Shown here: positions 8,253 to 16,553 of the stretch, in pieces | How the letters are laid out: every line of letters begins with the position of its first letter | How positions within the stretch are numbered: the stretch's first letter is position 1 | Assembly: GCA_035626815.1 (NCBI GenBank) | Contig: DASPMY010000034.1 | Span: 1 to 48,969, forward strand | Direction: 5' to 3' | Source of the DNA: Croceibacterium_A sp035626815 | Lineage (GTDB): Bacteria; Pseudomonadota; Alphaproteobacteria; Sphingomonadales; Sphingomonadaceae | DNA: 48,969 bases | Translations under genes and position numbers: made by a program | The notes under the pieces: model-generated | The model's input: only the letters and a program-made list of their open reading frames with translations | The model's database searches: none | Told to the model about the DNA's origin: nothing

Positions 8253-8480
8253 GGGCCGCCCTTATCACCGTGGCCGGATGCTGTCAGGCCTTTCGCGGCG
8301 GCGACTCGATTCGGCGGAATGGCGATCGGTTCCCGCGGCCCGAAGATTATTTTTGTTATATTCAACAACTCGTCGCGATTCAGGTTCGACTCGCCCCGAA
8401 GGTTAATTTTCCGATTCGACTTCCCCTGCCGCGCGCGCATACCGCACCGCAAAGCTTGGGTCGGGACAGTCGGGGTCTTC
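8253..8480. promoter_or_regulatory. Divergent spacer with an AT-rich island between proA and the M23 gene
   Basis: This 228-base gap is the upstream region of both proA (minus) and the M23 gene (plus). Bases about 8345-8415 are far richer in A and T than the surroundings (runs ATTTTTGTTATATTC and TTAATTTTCC), as expected of promoter DNA. It includes TTGTT-N6-AACAA, a small inverted repeat. I could not assign a confident -35/-10 pair to either gene. Confidence 0.4.
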
Positions 8481-9641
8481 TTGAAAACGATAACCGTTGG
8501 CGCGCTAGGCAGCCGCCTGCGGAGCTGGTTTCCGGAGCGCGAATTCTTCATGCGCTCGCAGGGCCAGGTCCGTTTCATCACCATCACCTCGCGCATGCAG
8601 ATCGCTGCAGCCGGCCTCGTCGTCGCGCTGCTCGGCGGCTGGGGCGCGTCGCTCGGCGTGATGGCCTTCAGCCAGTACCAGGCACAGGCCGAGCGCAGCT
8701 CGCTGCTCGAGCGCGAGGCCGAAGTGGCCACCGCCGAGAGTCGCCAGGCCGCCTATCGCGATGACATCGAGGAAGTGACCGAGGACGTCGCCCGCCGGAT
8801 GGAGCTGCTCGAGGAGGCGACCGAGATGCTGCCCGACGAGGTCGTCGCCGAGGATACCGTCTCCGACAGCCGCGACGAGGCCGCCCGCACCGTTGCCAAG
8901 ATCAGCGCGGTGATGCCGGAAGCCGCCGGGCTCGCCCGGATCGAAGCGCGCCAGCTGGCCTTCGCCGAGCGCCTGACCCGCTATGCCGACCGCCGCGCGG
9001 CGCGGGCCGAAGCGGCCATTCGCGAGCTCGGCCTCAACCCCCAGGCCATCCTCGCCTCGGCCCGTTCGGCGCAGGGCGGTCCGTTCGAGAAGCTCTCCAC
9101 CGGGCGCGACGGCTCGCTCGACCCCCGCTTCGAGCGCATGGCCCTGAGCCTCGCGCGGATGGACGCGCTCGAGCGCGGCCTCAGCGGCATCCCCCAGGTG
9201 ATGCCGGCCGACATGCGCATGATTACGTCGGGCTTCGGCTACCGCAGCGACCCGATCCATGGCGCGGCGGCGATGCACGCGGGCCTCGATTTCCGCGGCC
9301 CCGTCGGCTCGCCGATCCACGCCGCGGCCAAGGGCAAGGTTACGTTCGTCGGCACCAAATCCGGTTACGGAAGAGTGGTCGAGATCAGCCACGGCAACGG
9401 CATGATGACCCGCTACGCCCACATGTCGACGTGGAAGGCGAAAATCGGCCAGGCCGTCGATGCGGGCGACGTGATCGGCCTCATCGGCAACACCGGCCGC
9501 TCGACCGGCCCGCACCTCCACTTCGAGGTGCGCATCAACGACCGCGCGGTCAATCCGCGCCCGTTCCTGGAGACCGCTCCCCATGTTCTCGAAGAAGCCA
9601 GAGCAGACCTACCCCGGCGCGGGGGTGCGGCCCGTGGCTAG
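8481..9641 (+). CDS. M23 family metallopeptidase, membrane-anchored (bactofilin partner)
   Basis: Zinc endopeptidase that cuts peptidoglycan cross-links in the periplasm. A short N-terminal segment (RSWFPEREFFMRSQGQVRF) leads to one membrane helix (MQIAAAGLVVALLGGWGAS), an acidic coiled coil, and a C-terminal catalytic LytM domain. Zinc ligands are intact: H-x-x-x-D in MHAGLDFRG and H-x-H in GPHLHFEV. I chose the TTG at 8481 (386 residues) over the ATG at 8550 because the FPERE...RS.GQVRF block before the helix is, as I recall, shared by relatives. The 3' end overlaps the bactofilin gene by 59 bases, so the pair is surely co-expressed. Bactofilin scaffolds localising M23 enzymes are known in several Gram-negative bacteria. 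Confidence 0.88.
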   Translation: MKTITVGALGSRLRSWFPEREFFMRSQGQVRFITITSRMQIAAAGLVVALLGGWGASLGVMAFSQYQAQAERSSLLEREAEVATAESRQAAYRDDIEEVTEDVARRMELLEEATEMLPDEVVAEDTVSDSRDEAARTVAKISAVMPEAAGLARIEARQLAFAERLTRYADRRAARAEAAIRELGLNPQAILASARSAQGGPFEKLSTGRDGSLDPRFERMALSLARMDALERGLSGIPQVMPADMRMITSGFGYRSDPIHGAAAMHAGLDFRGPVGSPIHAAAKGKVTFVGTKSGYGRVVEISHGNGMMTRYAHMSTWKAKIGQAVDAGDVIGLIGNTGRSTGPHLHFEVRINDRAVNPRPFLETAPHVLEEARADLPRRGGAARG

Positions 9642-10041
9642 CAGCTCGACCTTCTCGGTGATCGGCGCCGACGTCACCATCCGCGGCGACGTCGAGGCTT
9701 CGGCCGACCTCCATGTCGACGGCGTCGTCGTCGGCGACCTCGCCTGCACCTCGCTGGTGCAAGGCGAATCGAGCCGCATCGAGGGCGCGATCAGCGCCGA
9801 GACGGCACGGCTCGCCGGCACCGTCAAAGGCACGATCACCGTGCGCGAGCTGGTCATCCTCAAGAGCGCGCGGGTCGACGGCGACGTCCACTACGACGCG
9901 CTGACGATCGAGCACGGCGCCAGCGTCAACGGCAAGTTCGCCCCCGATGCGGCCAAGTCCGCACCGCCGGCCGACAAGCCGCGCCCCGCGGTGCTCGAGC
10001 TGGGCCAGGACGACGCGCAACGGCTGACGCTGGCCAGCTGA
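9583..10041 (+). CDS. Bactofilin family cytoskeletal protein (DUF583)
   Basis: Self-assembling right-handed beta-helix scaffold that positions cell-wall enzymes (152 residues). The core at about residues 22-120 repeats short beta-turn units (FSVIGADVTIRGDVEASADLHVDG, split by turns, then VVVGDLACTSLVQGESSRIEG and so on), flanked by disordered tails as in other bactofilins. A GGAG ribosome binding site lies 10 bases upstream of its ATG, inside the M23 coding sequence. An intrinsic terminator follows the stop. Membrane-associated polymers that recruit the overlapping M23 peptidase are the likely function. Confidence 0.93.
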   Translation: MFSKKPEQTYPGAGVRPVASSSTFSVIGADVTIRGDVEASADLHVDGVVVGDLACTSLVQGESSRIEGAISAETARLAGTVKGTITVRELVILKSARVDGDVHYDALTIEHGASVNGKFAPDAAKSAPPADKPRPAVLELGQDDAQRLTLAS

Positions 10042-10061
10042 CCGCCACCCCAGGAATCGAC

Positions 10062-10093
10062 AGGGCCGAACCCGCGAGGGTCCGGCCCTTTTT
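10062..10093 (+). terminator. Intrinsic terminator of the M23-bactofilin operon
   Basis: A 12-base stem (arms 10062-10073 and 10078-10089) with one A.C mismatch and a GCGA loop is followed immediately by TTTTT. It lies 20 bases after the bactofilin stop. On the other strand no T-run follows the stem, so it acts on plus-strand transcripts only. Confidence 0.85.
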
Positions 10094-10109
10094 GTCGCCC
10101 TGAAACAGC

Positions 10110-10820
10110 TCAGCCGGTGATTTCGCCGGCGCTCTCGGCCGCGCGCTTGGCGGCGAGCCAGGTTTCGGCCTCGGCTTCCTGCGCCGCCTCGACGGCCGCC
10201 TTGGCCGCCGCGTCGCGCTCGGCGCGCAGCTCCTCGATCAGCGCCGCGCGGTCGTCGCGGCTCTCGGCCACGGCTTCGTCCGCCGCTTCGCCGGCCGAGG
10301 CGCGCTTGGCAGCCTTGGCCACCGCCGCGTCGAGCTCGCGCTGCGAGCATAGCCCGAGCGTGACCGGGTCCTTCGGCTGGATGTTCTGGATGTTCCAGTG
10401 GCTGCGGTCGCGGATCGCGTTGATCGTGTTGCGGGTCGTGCCGATCAGCTTGCCGATCTGCGCGTCGGAAATCTCGGGGTGGTTGCGGATGATCCAGGCG
10501 ATGCCGTCGGGCTTGTCCTGCCGCTTGGACACCGGCGTGTAGCGCGGGCCCTTGGTGCGGCTGACGTCGACCGGCGCGCGGTGCATCTTGAGGCGATAGG
10601 CGGGGTCGGCCTGACCCTTCTCGATCTCCTCGTGCGTTAGCTCGCCCGAATGGACCGGGTCGCGCCCGGTATACTTCGAGCTGGCGAGGTCATCGGCCAT
10701 CGCCTGCACCTCGAGGATGTGCAGCCCGCAGAACTCGGCGATCTGCTCGAAGCTGAGCGAGGTGTTGTCGACCAGCCACGAAGCGGTCGCATGGGGCATC
10801 AGGGGAGTGGGCTGGGCCAC
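10110..10820 (-). CDS. trcR: Cell cycle transcriptional regulator TrcR (DUF1013)
   Basis: DUF1013 protein (236 residues), an alphaproteobacteria-restricted family whose studied member associates with RNA polymerase and cell-cycle transcription. The N-terminal MPHATASWLVDNTSLSFEQI block and the IAEFCGLHILEVQAMAD helix-turn-helix-like stretch are nearly diagnostic. A second helix-turn-helix shows as ISDAQIGKLIGTTRNTINAI at about residues 117-136. The C-terminal 60 residues form an Ala/Glu coiled-coil tail. The start is GTG at 10818-10820, supported by GGAG eight bases upstream. A hairpin upstream separates it from the glutathione S-transferase gene. Confidence 0.92.
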   Translation of the reverse strand: MAQPTPLMPHATASWLVDNTSLSFEQIAEFCGLHILEVQAMADDLASSKYTGRDPVHSGELTHEEIEKGQADPAYRLKMHRAPVDVSRTKGPRYTPVSKRQDKPDGIAWIIRNHPEISDAQIGKLIGTTRNTINAIRDRSHWNIQNIQPKDPVTLGLCSQRELDAAVAKAAKRASAGEAADEAVAESRDDRAALIEELRAERDAAAKAAVEAAQEAEAETWLAAKRAAESAGEITG

Positions 10821-10836
10821 GGATTTGTCTCCGCTT

Positions 10837-10868
10837 GAAATAGAAGGGCCGCCCCTCGCGGAGCGGCC
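10837..10868 (-). terminator. Terminator or attenuator between the GST gene and trcR
   Basis: On the minus strand a 9-base stem with one mismatch (arms GGCCGCTCC and GGGGCGGCC around GCGA, 10847-10868) is followed by CTTCTATTTC. It lies 50 bases after the GST stop and just ahead of the trcR ribosome binding site, so it may end the GST transcript or act as an attenuator of read-through. Confidence 0.55.
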
Positions 10869-10919
10869 TGAACCGCGCCGATGTAGGCGCTTTGCCCTGC
10901 ACCGGCAAGCGAAAGCGAG

Positions 10920-11534
10920 TCAATCCATCGCCACGTAGCCCGGCAACGCCTCGACGCGCCTTAGCCACGCCTGCACGTGCGGATAGCGGCGCAAGCGGAA
11001 CCCGCCGGCCTCGCACACGTGGGTGTAGGCGTAGAGCGAGATGTCGGCGAGCGAGGCAGCGTCGCCGGCAAACCAGGGCCGCTCGGCCAGGTGCTGCTCC
11101 ATCACCCCGAGCGCTTCCTCGCCGGCCATGCGCTTGGCCGGCAGCTGCGCGCGCTGCAGCTCGGTCAGGTTGTCCTCGCCGACGAAGTGGAGCCAGAACC
11201 GCAGCGTGGCGATGTTGGGCTCGTGGTTGTACTGCTCGAAGAACATCCACCGCAGCATGTCGGCGCGAGTGAAGCGGTCCCTGGGGATCAGCGCGCTGCC
11301 CTCGGCGAGGTACCAGCAGGCGGCGTTGCTCTCGGGCAGGAAGCGCTCGCCGACCTGCAGCACCGGAATGCGCCCGTTGGCGTTGATCCGGCCAATGAAC
11401 TCCGCCGTGCGCGTCTCGCCTTGCATGATGTCGTACTGCACCCGCTCGAGCGGCAGCGACAGCAGCGCCGCGGTGAGGCGGATCTTGAAGCAGTTGCCGC
11501 TGCGCGGGTCCTCGTGAAGGATCAGCCGGTCCAT
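10920..11534 (-). CDS. Glutathione S-transferase family protein
   Basis: Cytosolic glutathione transferase fold (204 residues). The thioredoxin-like N-terminal domain carries the glutathione-site residues N-G-R-I-P-V-L and P-E-S-N-A (E68, S69), where Glu-Ser binds the gamma-glutamyl group. The helical C-terminal domain has the N-capping box ASLADISLYAY. It resembles the bacterial YfcG/Ure2p-like and beta-class groups; the substrate is unknown. The next gene upstream on the strand is a quinone oxidoreductase, so a shared role against electrophiles or quinones is possible, though the 85-base gap leaves co-transcription open. Confidence 0.9.
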   Translation of the reverse strand: MDRLILHEDPRSGNCFKIRLTAALLSLPLERVQYDIMQGETRTAEFIGRINANGRIPVLQVGERFLPESNAACWYLAEGSALIPRDRFTRADMLRWMFFEQYNHEPNIATLRFWLHFVGEDNLTELQRAQLPAKRMAGEEALGVMEQHLAERPWFAGDAASLADISLYAYTHVCEAGGFRLRRYPHVQAWLRRVEALPGYVAMD

Positions 11535-11619
11535 ATGCCCTCCTCGCAGGCGCTGGCGCCGGTCGTATCGACGGCGCGGCGCAGGCCTGCACCGACGCGG
11601 CGTCGCGTCTCGGCACGGG

Positions 11620-12621
11620 TCATGCCGCGGCCAACACGATCTTGCCGACGTGCTCGCCGGCCTCCATGCGGGCGTGCGCCGCCGCCGCCTCGGCGAGCGG
11701 GAAGACCCGGTCCATCGCCGGCCTCAGCTTGCCTTCCTCGACCATCGGCCAGACGGTGCGGGCGATTTCATCGGCGAGCAGCGCCTTGAACGCGGTCGAG
11801 CGGCCACGCAGGGTCGAGCCGGTCACCGTCTGCCGCCGGACCATCAGCCGGGCCATGTCGATCTCCGCCTTCGCCCCGCCGAGCACCGCGATCGTCACCA
11901 GTCGCCCGTCGTCGGCCAGGCAATCGAGGTTGCGCTGGGTGTAGCTCCCGGCGACCATGTCGAGGCACAGCTCGGCGCCCTTGCCGCTGGTGATCGCCCT
12001 GACCCCTTCGGCGAAATCCGCGCTGCGGTAATTGATCGCGTGATCGGCGCCCAGCGATCGGGCGGCATCGCACTTGTCGTCCGAGCCGCACGTGACGATC
12101 ACCGTCAGGCCGAACAGCTTGGCGAGCTTGATCGCCATCGTGCCGATCCCGCTGGTGCCGCCGTGGACCAGCAGCGTCTCGCCCTCGACCGCCCAGCCGC
12201 GCTCGAACACGTTGTGCCACACGGTGAACAGCGTCTCGGGCAGCGCGGCGGCTTCCACCAGCGGCAGCGCGGCGGGCACCGGCAGGCAGTGGTCGGCGTG
12301 CGCGAGGCAATATTCGGCATAGCCGCCGCCCGTCACGAGCGCGCATACGGCGCGGCCGATCAGCGTTTCGTCGCCGCCCTCGCCCACCGCGACGACCGTT
12401 CCGGCGATCTCCAGGCCGGGGATGTCGGACGCGCCGGGCGGCGGCGGATAGCGCCCGAGCCGCTGGAGCACGTCGGGCCGGTTGACGCCGGCAAAGGCGA
12501 CGCGGACCAGCAGCTCGCCGGCAGCCGGGTGCGGCACCGGCCGCTGCTCGATCCGCAGCACCTCCGGGCCGCCCGGCTCGGCGATCGCGACCGCTGCCAT
12601 CGTTGCCGGAGTATCCGCCAC
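11620..12621 (-). CDS. NAD(P)H-quinone oxidoreductase, zinc-independent MDR superfamily (PIG3-like)
   Basis: Medium-chain dehydrogenase/reductase of 333 residues that reduces quinones or alpha,beta-unsaturated carbonyls with NADPH. The GroES-like N-terminal domain (AGVNRPDVLQRLGRYPPPPG, a PIG3/TP53I3-type signature) lacks zinc-ligand cysteines. The Rossmann domain shows LLVHGGTSGIGTMAIKLAK and the NADPH site VTCGSDDKCDAA. The C-terminus has TGSTLRGRS and HARMEAGEHVGKIVL. It starts on the opposite strand from the DUF1192 gene, with about 95 bases between starts. Confidence 0.92.
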   Translation of the reverse strand: MADTPATMAAVAIAEPGGPEVLRIEQRPVPHPAAGELLVRVAFAGVNRPDVLQRLGRYPPPPGASDIPGLEIAGTVVAVGEGGDETLIGRAVCALVTGGGYAEYCLAHADHCLPVPAALPLVEAAALPETLFTVWHNVFERGWAVEGETLLVHGGTSGIGTMAIKLAKLFGLTVIVTCGSDDKCDAARSLGADHAINYRSADFAEGVRAITSGKGAELCLDMVAGSYTQRNLDCLADDGRLVTIAVLGGAKAEIDMARLMVRRQTVTGSTLRGRSTAFKALLADEIARTVWPMVEEGKLRPAMDRVFPLAEAAAAHARMEAGEHVGKIVLAAA

Positions 12622-12716
12622 GTCCGCCCCCCGCGTGACTCAAATGTCACGGTCCACAGCCCTAGTGCTCGCCCCCGTTGACAGCAAGCGGCCCCAGAAT
12701 CATCCTTCCTCGCGCG

Positions 12717-12923
12717 ATGGACGACGACGATCTTCCCCGCGCGCGCGGAGATGCCGCGAGCCAGCTGGCCCGCGAACCGCTCGACAGCTATTCGCAGGAC
12801 GAGCTGATGGAGCGCGTCGCGCTGCTCGAGGCCGAGATCGAGCGGGTCAGGGCGCACCACGCCAAGGCGGCGAGCCACATCAAGCTGGCCGACGCCCTGT
12901 TCAAGCCGCGAGAGCCCGGTTGA
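12717..12923 (+). CDS. DUF1192 family small protein
   Basis: 68-residue acidic protein starting at MDDDDLPRARGD (ATG at 12717). The C-terminal half (SYSQDELMERVALLEAEIER, then VRAHHAKAASHIKLADALF) is a short coiled coil typical of DUF1192, a family found in Alphaproteobacteria and of unknown function. A longer reading from 12678 adds 13 unlike residues. No strong ribosome binding site is visible. It stands alone between the divergent quinone oxidoreductase gene and clpA. Confidence 0.85.
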   Translation: MDDDDLPRARGDAASQLAREPLDSYSQDELMERVALLEAEIERVRAHHAKAASHIKLADALFKPREPG

Positions 12924-12989
12924 GGCCGCTGCCGGCCCCACCCCTCTTCGCAAGCGCCGGTCGGCGCCCCATATTCGTTAACAACAGAA

Positions 12990-13025
12990 GGCCGGCGTGT
13001 TTCTCACGCGTTCAGACGGCCCTTT
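12990..13025 (+). terminator. Branched hairpin between the DUF1192 gene and clpA
   Basis: GGCCG (12990-12994) pairs with CGGCC (13017-13021) around an inner GCGTG-TTTCT-CACGC stem, followed by CTTTG. It is a plausible weak terminator for the DUF1192 gene, upstream of clpA. Confidence 0.35.
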
Positions 13026-13075
13026 GCACAATCGCAACTATCGGATCGTATCCCTCGCCCTTGGATTGACAAGCC

Positions 13076-15415
13076 ATGCCCAGTTTCGCGCAAAGTCTCG
13101 AGAAAACCCTTCACACCGCGTTGCAGCACGCAACCGACCGGACGCACGAATATGCGACGCTCGAGCACTTGCTGCTGGCGCTGGTCGACGACCCGGAAGC
13201 CGCCGAAGTGCTGACGGCCTGCGGCGTCGACCTCGCCGAGCTCGGCACCGTGGTGCGCCAGTATCTCGATCAGGAGTACCAGTCGCTCAAGACCGAGGAC
13301 GAGGCCGACCCGCAGCCGACCGCCGGCTTCCAGCGGGTGATCCAGCGCGCCATCCTCCACGTGCAGTCGAGCGGCAAGGACACCGTCACCGGGGCCAACG
13401 TGCTGGTCGCGCTGTTCTCCGAGCGCGACAGCTACGCGGTCTATTTCCTGCAGCAGCAGGACATGAGCCGGCTCGACGCGGTCAGCTACATCAGCCACGG
13501 CATCGGCAAGGGCGGCCGCCAGATCGAGAGCCGCCCGCCGCAGGGCGCCGAGGAGCCCGAGACCAAGAGCGAGGACAAGCCCGAAAAGAGCGGCAAGAAG
13601 GATTCCGCGCTCGACCAGTTCTGCGTCAACCTCAACCAGAAGGCCCTCGACGGCAAGGTCGATCCGCTGATCGGCCGCGGGCCGGAGGTCGACCGGACCA
13701 TCCAGATCCTCTGCCGCCGGTCGAAGAACAACCCGCTCTACGTCGGCGATCCGGGCGTCGGCAAGACAGCCATCGCCGAGGGGCTGGCGCGCAAGATCGT
13801 CGAGGGCGACGTGCCCGACGTGCTGATGGACGCGGTGATCTACTCGCTCGACATGGGCGCGCTGCTGGCCGGCACGCGCTATCGCGGCGACTTCGAGGAG
13901 CGGCTCAAGCAAGTCGTCTCCGAGCTCGAGAAGCTGCCCGAGGCGGTGCTGTTCATCGACGAGATCCACACCGTGATCGGCGCCGGCGCGACCAGCGGCG
14001 GGGCGATGGACGCCTCGAACCTGCTCAAGCCGGCGCTCTCCAACGGGGCGATCCGCTGCATCGGCTCGACCACTTACAAGGAGTTCCGCAACCACTTCGA
14101 GAAGGACCGCGCGCTGCTCCGGCGGTTCCAGAAGATCGACGTCAACGAGCCGACGGTCGAGGACACCATCAAGATCCTCCGCGGCCTGCGCAGCGCGTTC
14201 GAGGAGCACCACAAGGTCCGCTACACCCCCGACGCGATCAAGACCGCGGTCGAGATGAGCGCGCGCTACATCAACGACCGCAAGCTGCCGGACAAGGCGA
14301 TCGACGTGATCGACGAGGTCGGCGCGATGCAGATGCTGGTGCCGCCGTCGAAGCGGAAGAAGAAGATCACCTCGAAGGAGATCGAGCAAGTCATCGCGAC
14401 GATGGCGCGCATCCCGCCGAAGTCGGTCAGCAGCGACGACAAGGTCGCGCTCGCCAGCCTCGAGAAGGATTTGAAGCGCGTGGTGTTCGGCCAGGACAAC
14501 GCGATCGAGAAGCTCGCCACGGCGATGAAGCTCAGCCGCGCCGGCCTGCGCGAGCCCGACAAGCCGATCGGCAGCTTCCTGTTCTCCGGCCCGACCGGCG
14601 TCGGCAAGACCGAGGTCGCGCGCCAGCTGGCCTCGATCATGGGCATCGAATTGAAGCGCTTCGACATGTCCGAATACATGGAGCGGCATTCGGTGAGCCG
14701 CCTGATCGGCGCGCCTCCGGGCTACGTCGGCTACGACCAGGGCGGCCTGCTGACCGATGCCATCGACCAGCACCCGCACTGCGTGCTGCTGCTCGACGAG
14801 ATCGAGAAGGCGCACCCCGACCTGTTCAACATCCTGCTGCAGGTGATGGATAACGGCCGCCTGACCGACCACCACGGCAAGACCGTCGACTTCCGCAACG
14901 TCGTGCTGATCATGACCACCAATGCCGGCGCGTCGGACATGGCGCGGTCGAGCATCGGCTTCGGCGCGACCAACAAGGTCGATGCCGGCGACGAGGCGGT
15001 GAAGAAGATGTTCGCCCCCGAGTTCCGCAACCGCCTCGATGCGATCGTGCCGTTCGAATACCTCGGCAGCGAGACCGTCAGCCGGGTGGTCGACAAGTTC
15101 ATCCTCCAGCTCGAGCTGCAGCTGGCCGACCAGAACGTGCACATCCAGTTCGACTCGGATGCGCGCAGCTGGCTGGCCAAGCGCGGCTACGACAAGCTCT
15201 ACGGCGCGCGGCCGATGGCGCGGCTGATCCAGGACAAGGTCAAGCAGCCGCTCGCCGAGGAGCTGCTGTTCGGCAAGCTGGCCGGCGGCGGCGAGGTCCA
15301 CGTCAGCGTCAAGGACGACGCGCTGGCGTTCGAGCTGACCCCGGCAGCGCCGAAGGACGTCAAGCCGAAGGCGAAGAAGCCCAAGGCCAAGGCCAAGCCG
15401 GCCGCCGAGGAGTAG
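13076..15415 (+). CDS. clpA: ATP-dependent Clp protease ATP-binding subunit ClpA
   Basis: AAA+ unfoldase that feeds N-degron and SsrA-tagged substrates to ClpP (779 residues). In order: a Clp N-domain (1-150, PSFAQSLEKTLHTALQHA...), a charged linker, D1 ATPase (Walker A GDPGVGKT near residue 225, Walker B VLFIDEIHT), D2 ATPase (GPTGVGKT near 505, VLLLDEIEK), and the C-terminal small domain (GARPMARLIQDKVKQPLAEELLFG). The absence of a long middle coiled coil separates it from ClpB. The tail is unusually rich in Lys-Pro-Ala (KPKAKKPKAKAKP). clpS, the adaptor gene often found next to clpA, is not in the preceding kilobase. A strong hairpin terminator follows. Confidence 0.96.
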   Translation: MPSFAQSLEKTLHTALQHATDRTHEYATLEHLLLALVDDPEAAEVLTACGVDLAELGTVVRQYLDQEYQSLKTEDEADPQPTAGFQRVIQRAILHVQSSGKDTVTGANVLVALFSERDSYAVYFLQQQDMSRLDAVSYISHGIGKGGRQIESRPPQGAEEPETKSEDKPEKSGKKDSALDQFCVNLNQKALDGKVDPLIGRGPEVDRTIQILCRRSKNNPLYVGDPGVGKTAIAEGLARKIVEGDVPDVLMDAVIYSLDMGALLAGTRYRGDFEERLKQVVSELEKLPEAVLFIDEIHTVIGAGATSGGAMDASNLLKPALSNGAIRCIGSTTYKEFRNHFEKDRALLRRFQKIDVNEPTVEDTIKILRGLRSAFEEHHKVRYTPDAIKTAVEMSARYINDRKLPDKAIDVIDEVGAMQMLVPPSKRKKKITSKEIEQVIATMARIPPKSVSSDDKVALASLEKDLKRVVFGQDNAIEKLATAMKLSRAGLREPDKPIGSFLFSGPTGVGKTEVARQLASIMGIELKRFDMSEYMERHSVSRLIGAPPGYVGYDQGGLLTDAIDQHPHCVLLLDEIEKAHPDLFNILLQVMDNGRLTDHHGKTVDFRNVVLIMTTNAGASDMARSSIGFGATNKVDAGDEAVKKMFAPEFRNRLDAIVPFEYLGSETVSRVVDKFILQLELQLADQNVHIQFDSDARSWLAKRGYDKLYGARPMARLIQDKVKQPLAEELLFGKLAGGGEVHVSVKDDALAFELTPAAPKDVKPKAKKPKAKAKPAAEE

Positions 15416-15448
15416 ACGCGCGCAGCGGTCGCGCCGGGTCAGGAAGGT

Positions 15449-15479
15449 GGGTGGAACCGCGCGGCGGTTCCGCCCATTT
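15449..15479 (+). terminator. Terminator after clpA
   Basis: A 12-base stem (GGGTGGAACCGC / GCGGTTCCGCCC, one T.G wobble) with a GCG loop is followed by ATTT. It ends two bases before the first candidate start of the exonuclease gene, so that gene may rely on read-through or have an overlapping promoter. Confidence 0.7.
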
Positions 15480-15481
15480 CC

Positions 15482-16495
15482 GTGCCCGAGATGATCGCCG
15501 ACTTCGCATGGATCCGGCCCGAGCCGCACGGCATCCATGTCGTCCCCGCCGACTGCTGGATCGATCCCTCGCAACCGGTCGCCCATGCGCTGGTCACCCA
15601 TGGCCACGCCGACCACGCGCGCGGCGGACACGGGCGGACGGTCGCCACGCCGGCCACGCTGGCGATCATGGAGCTGCGCTATCAGACCCGCGCCGGGGCC
15701 ACGCCGGTAGAGTACGGCGAGACGATCACGCTGCCGGGCGAGGTCAAGGCGACTTACGTGCCCGCCGGCCACGTGCTCGGCTCGGCGCAGATCGTGCTCG
15801 AGCATGGCGGCGAGCGGATCGTCGTCACCGGCGACTACAAACGCCGACCCGACCCGACGTGCCCGCCGTTCGAGGTCGTGCCGTGCGACGTGTTCGTCAC
15901 CGAGGCGACCTTCGGGCTGCCGGTGTTCTGCCATCCTCCGATCGAGCACGAGATCGCCAAGCTGCTGAGAGCGCGGGCGGACAACCCCGAGCGCTGCGTG
16001 CTCGTCGGCGCCTACGCGCTGGGCAAGGCGCAGCGGCTGATCGCCGAGCTGCGCCGCGCCGGCTTCCATGACGCCATCTGGCTGCACGGGGCGATGGAAC
16101 GGATGTGCCAGCTGTACTCCGAGTTCGGCATCGAGCTCGGCGAATGGCGCCTCGTGGCGGAGGCGAAGAAGGACGAGCTGCGCGGCGCGATCGTGGTCTG
16201 TCCGCCGTCGGCGCTCAACGACCGCTGGAGCCGGCGCCTGCCCGATCCCATCACCGCGATGGCTTCGGGCTGGATGCGCGTGCGCCAGCGCGCGCGGCAG
16301 CGCAACGTCGAGCTGCCGCTGGTGATCTCCGACCACGCCGACTGGGCCGAGCTGACGCGGACGATCGAGGAGGTGAACCCGGCCGAAAGCTGGATCACCC
16401 ACGGCCGCGAGGAGGCGCTCTTGCGCTGGTGCCAGCTCCACCAGCGCCGCGCGCGGGCGCTGGCGCTGGTCGGCTACGAGGACGAGGATGATTGA
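15482..16495 (+). CDS. Ligase-associated DNA damage response exonuclease (metallo-beta-lactamase/beta-CASP)
   Basis: Nuclease of the beta-CASP metallo-beta-lactamase superfamily (337 residues from GTG 15482; an in-frame ATG at 15491 would give 334). The metal site H-G-H-A-D-H (residues 40-45) and its partner residues in AGHVLGSAQIVLEHGG and VTGDYKRRPDP are present, as are the beta-CASP histidine in ISDHADW and the late ITHGREEALLRW. Family members are annotated as mRNA 3'-end processing factor-like but belong to the Lhr-ligase-MPE-exonuclease repair neighbourhood. Here the partner ligase follows after 171 bases. Confidence 0.88.
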   Translation: MPEMIADFAWIRPEPHGIHVVPADCWIDPSQPVAHALVTHGHADHARGGHGRTVATPATLAIMELRYQTRAGATPVEYGETITLPGEVKATYVPAGHVLGSAQIVLEHGGERIVVTGDYKRRPDPTCPPFEVVPCDVFVTEATFGLPVFCHPPIEHEIAKLLRARADNPERCVLVGAYALGKAQRLIAELRRAGFHDAIWLHGAMERMCQLYSEFGIELGEWRLVAEAKKDELRGAIVVCPPSALNDRWSRRLPDPITAMASGWMRVRQRARQRNVELPLVISDHADWAELTRTIEEVNPAESWITHGREEALLRWCQLHQRRARALALVGYEDEDD

Positions 16496-16553
16496 GGACG
16501 CGATTCACTCGGCCGTCCCGGCATTTCCGCGCCGAAGGCGCCTAGAACAGGGT

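Noticed and set aside
6942..8480. An open frame antisense to proA that runs in frame into the M23 peptidase
   Set aside because: The first 500 residues are the shadow of proA. The M23 protein begins at about 8481, after the AT-rich promoter region.
13004..16441. A 1145-residue open frame antisense to clpA and the exonuclease gene
   Set aside because: High GC makes the complement of real genes stop-free. The translation is rich in Arg/Asp/His/Leu without family motifs, and the plus-strand genes in the same DNA are unambiguous.
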